DNA from: Tenericutes bacterium RIFOXYA12_FULL_35_10 | GTDB lineage: Bacteria; Bacillota_I; Bacilli_A; Acholeplasmatales; Acholeplasmataceae | Length of the DNA stretch: 53,837 bases | Direction: 5' to 3' | Assembly: GCA_001830045.1 (NCBI GenBank) | Contig: MIDA01000030.1 | Location: forward strand, 1 to 53,837 | Program-made: the position numbers and the translations under genes | Part shown: in pieces, positions 39,704-48,437 of the stretch | How the letters are laid out: each line of letters opens with the position of its first letter | Numbering within the stretch: position 1 is the stretch's first letter | Notes under the pieces: generated by a model | What the model saw: the letters and a program-made list of their open reading frames with translations, nothing else | Told to the model about the DNA's origin: nothing | Databases searched by the model: none

Positions 39704-39731
39704 ATAATACTATAAAACAACAAAAAGTCAA
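39704..39731 (-). promoter_or_regulatory. sigma-70-type promoter for the polyamine operon
   Basis: Minus strand TTGACT, 16-nt spacer, TATTAT. Confidence 0.65.
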
Positions 39732-39977
39732 CAGATTTCAGTCAAAAAAAATTGAAGCAAGAAAATTTTGAAAAAACACACGATTTTTTTAAAACACGAA
39801 ATACATTTTTATATACAAAGTATATAAGATACAAAAAATCGAGAAAATATGAGATAAATGATAACAAATTAAAAAATTTAGTAATTTTGCAGGTATTTTT
39901 TGTATTATCGATGCATTTTAAATAGGTTTTACCCATCTTATGGTAAGATATCTTAAAATGCATATGGAGGACATCCC

Positions 39978-40754
39978 TTGGCGACACTCATCTTTCTGAT
40001 TTCGTGGTTTGGTTATGTGATTTTATTAAGTATCTATGTGAACATCTATTTGATACCACTTTGGATCATTTTATCGTATGCACTTGGGTTTATGACTGTG
40101 CTTGTTCTGTATTTAATTCAATTACCAGTAATTATTAGGCTTCCTTCTACAAATCAATATAAGTTCTACTTAATGAAGAGTATGGCAGTCTTAGTTAATC
40201 ATTTCGTGATTAGACTAAGTGTGAAGGTTACCGGATTAGAATATGTACCTAAAGAAGGAAGATTAGTCATTTATGCAAATCATAAATCTTATTCTGATGG
40301 GTTTGCATTGCTTGAAGTTTTCCCTAGACCGATGACATTTACACCTAAAAAATCAGTGATGAAAATACCTTTGGTTGGACGTTGGTTAAAAAGTTATGAT
40401 GTGTTTCCAATTGATCGAAACAACCCTAGAGCAACGTTTGAATCGATGGAAACTGCTGTAGATACGGTTAAAAAAGAACTTGTGATTTCAGTATTTCCTG
40501 AAGGGACGATTAAGTATCGAAAAGATCCATATGTTACTGAAATGAAAAGTGGAGCATTTAAGTTAGCTCTCAAAGCTGAAAGTGATATTTTAGTAGTTCG
40601 GTTTGATGGCAATGAACTTACGAAAAATAGAACCCCATTTCGATCAACAAGAAGAAAATTAACGATATTTCCAGTGATCCCCTTTGAAAAAATCAAAGTT
40701 TTATCTAGCCATGAAGTTGCAAAACTCGTCATGGATACCATTAATAACAAATAA
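39978..40754 (+). CDS. lysophospholipid (1-acylglycerol-3-phosphate) acyltransferase
   Basis: YANHKSYSDG (NHxxxxD motif), VFPEGTIK; TTG start. Confidence 0.88.
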   Translation: MATLIFLISWFGYVILLSIYVNIYLIPLWIILSYALGFMTVLVLYLIQLPVIIRLPSTNQYKFYLMKSMAVLVNHFVIRLSVKVTGLEYVPKEGRLVIYANHKSYSDGFALLEVFPRPMTFTPKKSVMKIPLVGRWLKSYDVFPIDRNNPRATFESMETAVDTVKKELVISVFPEGTIKYRKDPYVTEMKSGAFKLALKAESDILVVRFDGNELTKNRTPFRSTRRKLTIFPVIPFEKIKVLSSHEVAKLVMDTINNK

Positions 40755-40774
40755 CTTGAATATAAATAATAGAT

Positions 40775-40819
40775 AACGATGACTTATGATGCACTCGCAT
40801 TTCACGTCATCGTTTTTGA
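40775..40819 (+). terminator. intrinsic terminator
   Basis: AACGATGAC...GTCATCGTTTTTG. Confidence 0.7.
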
Positions 40820-40894
40820 TTTAATATATGCAACCAAGAGTTGCTTGAATGTGAATGTATTGAGGTATATACTTAAGGTGTAAGGAGGTTAGTC

Positions 40895-41431
40895 ATGCTC
40901 AATTTAGATAGAATCAGCAAAAAAATCATTGAACAAAGAAAAAAACTCAATCTGACACAACAAGAACTTGCTGATGCACTCTATGTTTCACGCCAAGCCG
41001 TTAGCAAATGGGAAATGGGGAAAAGCTTACCCAGCCTCGATGTGTTATTAGAAATGACAAAACTCTTTGCAATCACCATTGATTATTTAATGGATGATGT
41101 TGATCTAAAAGAAGACGATTATCAGATCATGTTCATGCAATACCCTAGGGAGTCTGTGATCTATCACTTTTTAAATCAACACGATTTAAACCTACATGTT
41201 AAGTACATATTTTATTTACTAGAACCTAAAGAAAGAAAACAAATGATTGATCAAGTGCTTCATCAACTCATCAAACTTGATATGAATGCTTTATGGATAT
41301 GTTTAAGTCCAGATGAAAGAATGTATGTGATTGCAAATATGTTATCTAAGGGATTAAAAGAAGAGTTATTCTCTCTTGTTCATATGATGACAAATGAAGA
41401 AAAAAAGATGATGAATTTATTCATCGATTAA
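40895..41431 (+). CDS. XRE-family transcriptional regulator
   Basis: LNLTQQELADALYVSRQAVSKWEMGKSLPSLDVLLEM. Confidence 0.93.
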   Translation: MLNLDRISKKIIEQRKKLNLTQQELADALYVSRQAVSKWEMGKSLPSLDVLLEMTKLFAITIDYLMDDVDLKEDDYQIMFMQYPRESVIYHFLNQHDLNLHVKYIFYLLEPKERKQMIDQVLHQLIKLDMNALWICLSPDERMYVIANMLSKGLKEELFSLVHMMTNEEKKMMNLFID

Positions 41432-41441
41432 GGAGAAAACC

Positions 41442-41834
41442 ATGAAATATACCGATTTATTACCGTTTTTAGACAGAGAAGAACTCAATAAAGTTGTTCA
41501 AGAAGTCATGAATGGTGAACTAAAGAATGTCAAACTGGATGCACTGTTCCCATTCTTAGATCGCACAACATTAAATGAGCTCGTACAACATTTTATTGAG
41601 AAAAAGGATGCGAAAATGTTACAACGTATGCTGCCTTTTATCTCAAGAAAGAGCGTTGAACTGATTTATCAAAGTGCAGAAAAAGGAGAAATTCCTAATT
41701 TTGAAGTTGAACAATGTATTCCTTTCTTAGGTTCAGATCAAATTAAACAAATATTTAGAGATTTAATTCAAAAGGAATCAAGTGAAACTGAAAGTGATGA
41801 GGATGACCAAGAAGATGAAGAGGAAAATGAATAA
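41442..41834 (+). CDS. helical tandem-repeat protein, unknown function
   Basis: Recurring LLPFLDREELN / LFPFLDRTTLN / MLPFISRKSVE / CIPFLGSDQIK units. Confidence 0.6.
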   Translation: MKYTDLLPFLDREELNKVVQEVMNGELKNVKLDALFPFLDRTTLNELVQHFIEKKDAKMLQRMLPFISRKSVELIYQSAEKGEIPNFEVEQCIPFLGSDQIKQIFRDLIQKESSETESDEDDQEDEEENE

Positions 41835-41863
41835 AGTTCATTTCTAAAAATCTTCTTTCAGAT

Positions 41864-41912
41864 AAAGTACCAGAATAGAATGAGCCTACACATTCAATCT
41901 CTGGTACTTTTT
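41864..41912 (+). terminator. intrinsic terminator
   Basis: AAAGTACCAGA...TCTGGTACTTTTTG. Confidence 0.75.
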
Positions 41913-42001
41913 GATTTAGGAGTCATCCTATTGCACGATATTTGGTGTATACTTGATAGTAAGAAAGTACAAAGATCATCTCACTAAAGGAGGATTTAGA
42001 A

Positions 42002-42505
42002 ATGAAGAAGTTTTATATGAAACAAAAGGTTTTCTCGTTTGGAGAAAAATATAATATTTTTGATGAAAACCAAAATGTGGTTTACCATGTCAAAGGTAAA
42101 GTCTTTTCGATACATAACAAGCTTGATATGTATAAGAATGAAGAACTTATTTTTCATATGGAAAGAAAACTTTTTCGTTTTTTACCTGAGTATACACTTT
42201 TTACTCCGGATGGTAATATTGTAGCAACCATCAAGAAGAACTTTGCATTCTTTGGTGGGAAACTCACAATAACAAGTTCTTATGGTGATATGGAGATAAT
42301 TGGTCAAGTATGGCAAAGAGATTTCCATTTGAATAAAGATGGAAAAGAAGTCATGAGTGTTCATAAGAAATGGATTTCATGGGGAGATTCTTATGAAATT
42401 AGTATTTCAGATGATGAAAAAGTTTCTTATTATGTAGCACTATCTATCTTAATTGATGTTATTTTTCATCAAGATTCCAATCATTCGCACAGTACACACC
42501 ATTAA
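42002..42505 (+). CDS. LURP-one-related/YxjI-family protein
   Basis: FYMKQKVFSFGEKYNIFDENQNVVYHVKGKVFSI...DGKEVMSVHKKWISWGDSYEISI. Confidence 0.8.
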   Translation: MKKFYMKQKVFSFGEKYNIFDENQNVVYHVKGKVFSIHNKLDMYKNEELIFHMERKLFRFLPEYTLFTPDGNIVATIKKNFAFFGGKLTITSSYGDMEIIGQVWQRDFHLNKDGKEVMSVHKKWISWGDSYEISISDDEKVSYYVALSILIDVIFHQDSNHSHSTHH

Positions 42506-42542
42506 TTTAAAAACTTACACTTAGATAAAACGAGGATTTTAG

Positions 42543-43352
42543 ATGAACAAAATAGCCATTTTAGGACCGAAACGCACCTATTCAGATGTTTGTTTTCAAC
42601 AATTTTGTGTGAAAACAAACCAAGAAATACATCCTTATTATTTCAATACAATTCATCAAGTGGTCATGAAGGGCAGCGAACTTGGTTATGCAATTCTTCC
42701 TTTTGAAAACACTTTAGATGGCTATGTTCAGCATCATATGGACTTACTTCTAAAAAGTGGTTTAAAGATTGATGCTGAAATAAATCTACCGATCACATTC
42801 GATTTTGTCTATAAAGAAGCAGCAAAACATCTTTATGTTCAATATGTCACAAAGAATCAATGTTTAGATTTTATTGAAAGCCATAAAGACTTAAAGATTT
42901 TCATCACTGATAGTAATGTTGAGTCTTATGAAAAATATAGAGATGACCCCTTTGGAGCAGCTCTTGTCCCACATCACCTTATTGAAGGACATGAACTGGT
43001 CATAGGTGATGTTGCTGATGAGAAAGAAAATCAAACGCGTTTTTTAATCGTAAGTCAGAAAAAACCAGAACTCAAACGTTACATAGATAAAGAATCATTT
43101 AAGGTCTCAATCGTGATTACTCCGTATAAAGATCGACCAGGTTTACTTTTTGATTTATTAAAATCTTTTGCTGAAGAAAATGTCAATTTGATTTCGATTA
43201 TGTCACGACCAACGAAAAAACAATTAGGTACATATCATTTTTTTATTGAACTCTTGAGTAGTCAATCATCATATAGAGTTGTCATATCAATCTTAGATGA
43301 ACTCAAAAAAGACTTTGATGTCAATGTATTAGGTGTATATCAAGAACTATAA
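42543..43352 (+). CDS. pheA: prephenate dehydratase
   Basis: YAILPFENTLDGYVQHHMDLL; NQTRFLIVSQ; C-terminal ACT domain RPGLLFDLLKSFAEENVNLISIMSRP. Confidence 0.88.
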   Translation: MNKIAILGPKRTYSDVCFQQFCVKTNQEIHPYYFNTIHQVVMKGSELGYAILPFENTLDGYVQHHMDLLLKSGLKIDAEINLPITFDFVYKEAAKHLYVQYVTKNQCLDFIESHKDLKIFITDSNVESYEKYRDDPFGAALVPHHLIEGHELVIGDVADEKENQTRFLIVSQKKPELKRYIDKESFKVSIVITPYKDRPGLLFDLLKSFAEENVNLISIMSRPTKKQLGTYHFFIELLSSQSSYRVVISILDELKKDFDVNVLGVYQEL

Positions 43353-43439
43353 AAATCCGTTATGCATGATTCTAATTTCTATGCGATTAATCGCGAAGAT
43401 ATCAGTTTAGTGAGAGGTTTCACCAGTCAGATAGAAGAA

Positions 43440-43570
43440 ATATAGATTCCAGTTGGAGTTAGACATATTCTCTTTATGCTAACGATGCCAATACTTGTAG
43501 TATTCCTGTCATTAAGGATGAAGATAACAAATGTTCCAAGGAAAAAGAAGTTTGTAAAATAAATCTATAA
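43440..43570 (+). pseudogene. possible gene fragment
   Basis: Frame reads DSSWS*TYSLYANDANTCSIPVIKDEDNKCSKEKEVCKINL*; protein-like composition but interrupted and without start. Confidence 0.25.
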
Positions 43571-43686
43571 ATGATCAATGAAAAGATGTTAACGATAAGT
43601 TAGCATTTTTTTATTTACTAGGAAAGTTCGTCTTTTCTAGTAAATAGTTATTTTATAGACTAAAGCCAATTAGTATAATAACAAAA

Positions 43687-43713
43687 AGCCTAATTTCAAT
43701 AGGCGAAATAGAG
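43687..43713 (-). terminator. terminator downstream of the IS91-like accessory ORF
   Basis: Minus strand GCCTA-TTGAAAT-TAGGCTTTTTG. Confidence 0.8.
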
Positions 43714-43728
43714 ATGGAGTTTATATGT

Positions 43729-44043
43729 TTATTCGATTAAATCTCTAGGAAACATAATGCCTTTCTTAACATTGCATGTGGTGCACATGATATAAGGCAA
43801 ACCGTTAGTATTAAAGTTTAAATGAAGAAGAGATTCATAGGAGAACTCAATTTCTCTTCCACATCTTTGACATTTCAACCAAACTTTAGGTTCAGACAAC
43901 AGATGGTCAGGATTTTTCGGATCAAAGATGCGTGAACCATCCCATTCAGTTTGGTCACCAAACTCTTTGATGAGACTTTGAATTTCTTCATCTGAGCGAG
44001 GATTTCTGTGGACTTTAAATTTTAAATTCATCTTACATACCAA
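43729..44043 (-). CDS. small zinc-ribbon-like protein, IS-associated
   Basis: CxxC pairs (CQRCG, CTTC); directly downstream of the transposase on the same strand. Confidence 0.55.
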   Translation of the reverse strand: MVCKMNLKFKVHRNPRSDEEIQSLIKEFGDQTEWDGSRIFDPKNPDHLLSEPKVWLKCQRCGREIEFSYESLLHLNFNTNGLPYIMCTTCNVKKGIMFPRDLIE

Positions 44044-44053
44044 CTTTCTTTAG

Positions 44054-45250
44054 CTAAGGATAGTGGGAAGACTCGAACTCATATTTCATCGTCGCACCAC
44101 AAGGACATAATAAAGGATCAAACTTGAATGTTTGATGGATAAGGTTTTTCCATTTTAAAGGAACCAAGGATTTAAAATGCATTTTCTTCTTATAATTTGG
44201 GATAAATCTTCTACCTTTGGAAGCATAGACTCCATAATAACGGATCATTTTAAATTGGTGTTCAGGAATGTGCACAATCAATTTCTTAATGAATTCGTAG
44301 ATGTCCTCAGTGACAGTAATTGTCCCACACTTTTCTTCATCAGGCAGAAGATCATCCTCGTGAGGTTCATAGGTGTAGGTAATCTGCCTTTTGACATGAT
44401 CGACATCCTCGATGCGGGATTCAGCCATGACGGGTCTTCCTGTGTATCTCAGGACGTATTCAATGAGACCTTTTTGAGATTTAACATCTGTGCTTGGACC
44501 ATAGACATAAAAGCCATTCTCTTTTGAGGTATAAAGCGCACACTTCTCTTTATAGAACCCGTGACCGAGTTCTTGATGGAGTAAGTCTAGAAGTGTCTTC
44601 ATAAAGGATTTTCTCAAGAGTTCAAAGTTAAAATAAGTTAAGGGTTTAAATTCACCGGATTTATTAATCATCCCTTCGGAGACGAGAGCATGAATATGGC
44701 AGTTGAAATTCAAAGCTCTTCCAAACGTATGGCATACCAAGACATATCCAAGTTTCCAACGTTTTGATTTTCCGTGTTTAAGCGATAAATATTGAAGCGT
44801 CTGATTCACGGCTTCAAACAATATATTGAGTCTTAGACGGTCTTGTCTAAAATAGATTCTAAGTGAGTCAGGTATCGTAAACGTGATATGTCTATGGGGG
44901 CAATCCATCAATATATTCGAGGTGAATACTGCACGTTGCTTGGCGTATTTGACCCCACAACTGTTACAAAAGCGAGATTTACAGGAGTTATAGACAACCA
45001 TAAAGTTATCACAGTTTGGACAACTGAAAAAAGAATAACCAAGATCTGGTGTTCTACACTTCATCATTCTTTCAACGTTAGCAAAGACAACGGGTCTTAT
45101 GTTCAATTTAGGATTGTCTAAAAGAAAGTCAGACCAATAGTCTCTAAAGATATCAACAATAGTATATCCTTGACGATTAATTTTAAGATTGGAATGTCTA
45201 AGATATTCATTGACAATGTTTACAGGATATGTGTTCACCATCTCACCCAC
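44054..45250 (-). CDS. IS91-family (Y1/HUH-type) transposase
   Basis: N-terminal zinc-binding CPNCDNFMVVYNSCKSRFCNSCG; HRHITFTIP; FNCHIHALVSEG; YVLRYTGRPVMAESRI. Confidence 0.9.
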   Translation of the reverse strand: MGEMVNTYPVNIVNEYLRHSNLKINRQGYTIVDIFRDYWSDFLLDNPKLNIRPVVFANVERMMKCRTPDLGYSFFSCPNCDNFMVVYNSCKSRFCNSCGVKYAKQRAVFTSNILMDCPHRHITFTIPDSLRIYFRQDRLRLNILFEAVNQTLQYLSLKHGKSKRWKLGYVLVCHTFGRALNFNCHIHALVSEGMINKSGEFKPLTYFNFELLRKSFMKTLLDLLHQELGHGFYKEKCALYTSKENGFYVYGPSTDVKSQKGLIEYVLRYTGRPVMAESRIEDVDHVKRQITYTYEPHEDDLLPDEEKCGTITVTEDIYEFIKKLIVHIPEHQFKMIRYYGVYASKGRRFIPNYKKKMHFKSLVPLKWKNLIHQTFKFDPLLCPCGATMKYEFESSHYP

Positions 45251-45342
45251 CTTTATTATAAAGGAAAAACCCGTAGTTCAAAACCACAGGTTTTAGTAAA
45301 GGGTGATTTATCACCTATTTTTTATGAATTTAAGCATACATC

Positions 45343-45371
45343 TTGAAATGTCATAAGTGTCATGCTATAAT
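45343..45371 (+). promoter_or_regulatory. sigma-70-type promoter of the his operon leader
   Basis: TTGAAA, 17-nt spacer, TATAAT. Confidence 0.8.
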
Positions 45372-45416
45372 TCAATTAACGCTTTACTATGATAAAGTGA
45401 TAAAGGGGTTAACATA

Positions 45417-45455
45417 ATGATGCTTCGTTCTTATTTACATCTTCATCATCATTAA
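45417..45455 (+). CDS. hisL: histidine-rich leader peptide MMLRSYLHLHHH
   Basis: ATG ATG CTT CGT TCT TAT TTA CAT CTT CAT CAT CAT TAA, with AAAGGGG SD at 45402-45408, between promoter and terminator ahead of hisZ. Confidence 0.85.
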   Translation: MMLRSYLHLHHH

Positions 45456-45464
45456 CTAAAGGGA

Positions 45465-45531
45465 TGTACGATATCGTGTACAAGCCCTATTAAGCATATA
45501 GGACTTATACACTCAAACAATGAAATGAGTG
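45465..45531 (+). promoter_or_regulatory. mutually exclusive leader hairpins of the his attenuator
   Basis: TGTAC/GTACA at 45465-45482; GTGTAcAAGcCCTAT/ATAGGaCTTaTACAC at 45476-45512; CACTCA/TGAGTG at 45510-45531; each overlaps the next. Confidence 0.7.
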
Positions 45532-45552
45532 GACATAGTCTACTCATTTTTT
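45525..45552 (+). terminator. his operon attenuator terminator
   Basis: ATGAGTGGAC-ATA-GTCTACTCATTTTTTT. Confidence 0.9.
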
Positions 45553-45570
45553 ATAACTAAGGAGAATAAC

Positions 45571-46512
45571 ATGACATTTTTAAATATGATGGATGAATTA
45601 AACTATCAGCGTACGAAATATGATCTTAATCAAAAATTATCACAACTCATTAATCAGGAAGGTTATATTTCTTTTGAACCAGATTTTTTTGAAGATTATG
45701 AAAATTTTATGTTGAAAAATAGACGAGTTAAAAAAGAAAATATGGTTAAAATGATTGATCAAGATGGACGGATATTAGTGCTGCGTCCAGATATCACTAC
45801 ACTTCTTATGAGACAGATAGTTCCAAAGTGGCAACAAGATTCTGTCATTAGACTGTTTTACCATTCAACCATTTTTAAAAGAAATGCACTTGGCAAACTG
45901 GATACACAAAGACAATTTGGTGTAGAACTTCTTGGTGAGAAACGTATTGAGGCAGATCTTGAAATATTAAGTATCGTTTCAAAAGTTTTAGATACACTGG
46001 ATGTTGATTATGTTGTTGAATTGAGTGATACGCGTTTTCTTGATTTTATGATGAGTGAATTAAACCTGAATGAAAAAGAACAAAATGAATTCAAAGATAT
46101 CTTATTTCGAAAAAGCAGTTATGATTTAATGCGTTTTACTGAATCAAAGACCATGAGTAAAGCGATGTCTTTACTCTTAGATAACATTTTTTCACTTCAA
46201 GGTTCAATCGAAGATGTTGAGAAAAAGATGAGCAAGCTATACTTTAATGAAGTGATTCAATCCATTTTTAATGATTTAAAAAAGCGATTAGCGCTCGTCA
46301 ATCGAAAGAAAAAGTGGATGGTGGATTTATCTTTAGTGTCAACGTATGACTATTATGAAGGCATTCTTTTTAAAGGTTTTATTCACGGGAGTAACAATGC
46401 CGTGTTAAGTGGTGGAAGATATGATCCACTGACTGAACAATATGGAAAAAAAATACCTGCTATCGGTTTTACCTTAAATACGCAAGAACTTGTAAAAGAG
46501 GTTTTAAGATGA
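45571..46512 (+). CDS. hisZ: ATP phosphoribosyltransferase regulatory subunit
   Basis: HisRS-like catalytic paralogue (VLRPDITTLLMRQI; VLSGGRYDPLTEQYG) directly upstream of short-form hisG; SD AAGGAG before ATG 45571; track start 45529 lies in the terminator. Confidence 0.88.
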   Translation: MTFLNMMDELNYQRTKYDLNQKLSQLINQEGYISFEPDFFEDYENFMLKNRRVKKENMVKMIDQDGRILVLRPDITTLLMRQIVPKWQQDSVIRLFYHSTIFKRNALGKLDTQRQFGVELLGEKRIEADLEILSIVSKVLDTLDVDYVVELSDTRFLDFMMSELNLNEKEQNEFKDILFRKSSYDLMRFTESKTMSKAMSLLLDNIFSLQGSIEDVEKKMSKLYFNEVIQSIFNDLKKRLALVNRKKKWMVDLSLVSTYDYYEGILFKGFIHGSNNAVLSGGRYDPLTEQYGKKIPAIGFTLNTQELVKEVLR

Positions 46513-47141
46513 TGAACCCTACCTACTTAACGATTGCTCTTCCCAAAGGAAGATTAGGCGATGAAGCCATTCAACGGTTTAAAGCTATAGGTTATGGTGA
46601 TGCTATTGATAGCGATTCAAGAAAATTAGTGTTTGTTGATGAAGTCAAAAAATTAACATTCATGCTTGTTAAACCAAGTGATGTGATCACTTATGTTGAA
46701 AAAGGTGTTGCTGATTTAGGAATTATTGGATCTGATTCACTTTTGGAAGATGAACGAAATTTATATGAGTTATTACCGCTTGGTTTTGGTTACTGTTATT
46801 TTGCTGTTGCAGGGAAAAAAGGAGAGATCATTTATCAAAGAGATGATGTCTTAAAGATTGCTACAAAGTATCCTAATGTGACAAAAGCATATTTTAAACA
46901 AAAAAATCAGGCTATTGAAGTCATTAAACTCAATGGTTCAGTCGAACTAGCACCCTTAGTTGGGTTGTCTGATGTCATTGTTGATATTGTTGAAACCGGA
47001 AAAACACTCATTGCTAATGGTCTTGATGTAATAGAAAAAATGATGGATGTAAGTGCAAGACTTATATCAAATCCCGTATCTTATCGGTTTAAAAACGAAA
47101 TCATTACAGATCTGATGGACCAATTAAAGAAAGTAGGATAA
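46509..47141 (+). CDS. hisG: ATP phosphoribosyltransferase, short form
   Basis: IALPKGRLGDEAI; ADLGIIGSDSLLE; ELAPLVGLSDVIVDIVETGKTL. Confidence 0.95.
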   Translation: MMNPTYLTIALPKGRLGDEAIQRFKAIGYGDAIDSDSRKLVFVDEVKKLTFMLVKPSDVITYVEKGVADLGIIGSDSLLEDERNLYELLPLGFGYCYFAVAGKKGEIIYQRDDVLKIATKYPNVTKAYFKQKNQAIEVIKLNGSVELAPLVGLSDVIVDIVETGKTLIANGLDVIEKMMDVSARLISNPVSYRFKNEIITDLMDQLKKVG

Positions 47142-47145
47142 ACCC

Positions 47146-48432
47146 ATGTTAACCATAATTGAAAAACAAGATCAAAAAAAGTTTATTGATCGCATACTCA
47201 AACGATCACAAATGAATGATGAAAAAGTGATTCAAACGGTAGATATCATCATAAAACAGGTGAAAGCCTATGGTGATGAAGCTTTATTCAATTACACGAG
47301 AGCACTCGACGGTGCAGAGCTAACCACGTTTAGAGTGTCTGATGAAGAAATGAATGAAGCGTTCAAATCCATAGATCCACTACTTTTAGCAGACTTAAAA
47401 AAAGCAATGAGCAATATTCAGTTTTATCATGAAAAACAAAAGATCTCATCCTTTGAATATGAAAAAGAAAAAGGTATTATCATTGGTCAACGGGTAAGTG
47501 CAATTGAAAGTGTCGGTATTTATGTTCCAGGTGGAACAGCAGCCTATCCCTCAACCGTTTTAATGAATGTGATTCCTGCAAAAATTGCAGGAGTAAAACG
47601 GATTGTCATGATCACACCACCGAATAAACAAGGCAAAATTAACACAAACATTTTAGCAGCCGCTTATCTATCAGGTGTTGATGAAATTTATAAAATTGGT
47701 GGTGCACAAGGGATTGCTGCATTAGCCTATGGGACAAACAGTATTCCCAAAGTATCTAAAATCGTTGGTCCAGGTAACATGTATGTTGCTATGGCTAAAA
47801 AGATGGTTTCAGGTGTTGTGGGCATTGATATGATCGCAGGTCCATCTGAGGTTTTAATCATTGCTGATGAGATAGCAAATCCCAGATATATCGCATGTGA
47901 TCTTATGGCTCAAGCCGAACATGATCCATCTGCAGCAGCGATGTTAATTACAACGAGCAAATCCTTAGCAGAACAAGTGAATAAGATGATTGAAGAAGAA
48001 ATAAAGAGCTTAAGTAGAAGTGAGATTATTCTTACTTCGTTTAAAAACTTTGGAGCCATCTTAATCACTGATAATTTAAGGGAAGCGGTTCAGATTACTA
48101 ATCAAATTGCACCTGAACATTTAGAAATATTAACAGAATCAGATGATGAAATCTTTGAACTTATTGAGAACGCGGGATCGATTTTTTTAGGGGGTTATAC
48201 ACCTGAACCCGTAGGTGATTATTTTGCAGGACCTAATCATACACTTCCAACCAGTGGCACAGCAACGTTTTCGTCCGCTTTATCAGTGTTAGATTTTATG
48301 AAGAAAAGTTCCTATGTCAGATATACCAAAGAAGCATTACTTGATGCTAAAGATAGCATCATTAGACTTGCAGAATCTGAACAGTTAACCGCTCACGCAA
48401 GATCGATTGAAGTGAGATTTAGAAAGAGTTGA
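47146..48432 (+). CDS. hisD: histidinol dehydrogenase
   Basis: VGIYVPGGTAAYPSTVLMNVIPAKIAGV; IDMIAGPSEVLIIAD; LMAQAEHDP. Confidence 0.97.
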   Translation: MLTIIEKQDQKKFIDRILKRSQMNDEKVIQTVDIIIKQVKAYGDEALFNYTRALDGAELTTFRVSDEEMNEAFKSIDPLLLADLKKAMSNIQFYHEKQKISSFEYEKEKGIIIGQRVSAIESVGIYVPGGTAAYPSTVLMNVIPAKIAGVKRIVMITPPNKQGKINTNILAAAYLSGVDEIYKIGGAQGIAALAYGTNSIPKVSKIVGPGNMYVAMAKKMVSGVVGIDMIAGPSEVLIIADEIANPRYIACDLMAQAEHDPSAAAMLITTSKSLAEQVNKMIEEEIKSLSRSEIILTSFKNFGAILITDNLREAVQITNQIAPEHLEILTESDDEIFELIENAGSIFLGGYTPEPVGDYFAGPNHTLPTSGTATFSSALSVLDFMKKSSYVRYTKEALLDAKDSIIRLAESEQLTAHARSIEVRFRKS

Positions 48433-48437
48433 GTAAC

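Larger units (their letters stand above)
43610..45300 (-). mobile_element. IS91-like insertion element (boundaries uncertain)
   Basis: Transposase plus accessory ORF; a 16-bp hairpin at about 43613-43649 on the 3' side; ends not defined. Confidence 0.5.

Noticed and set aside
45372-45570. T-box leader upstream of the his operon
   Set aside because: No AGGGTGGNACCGCG-like T-box core or specifier-loop architecture; leader peptide model fits better
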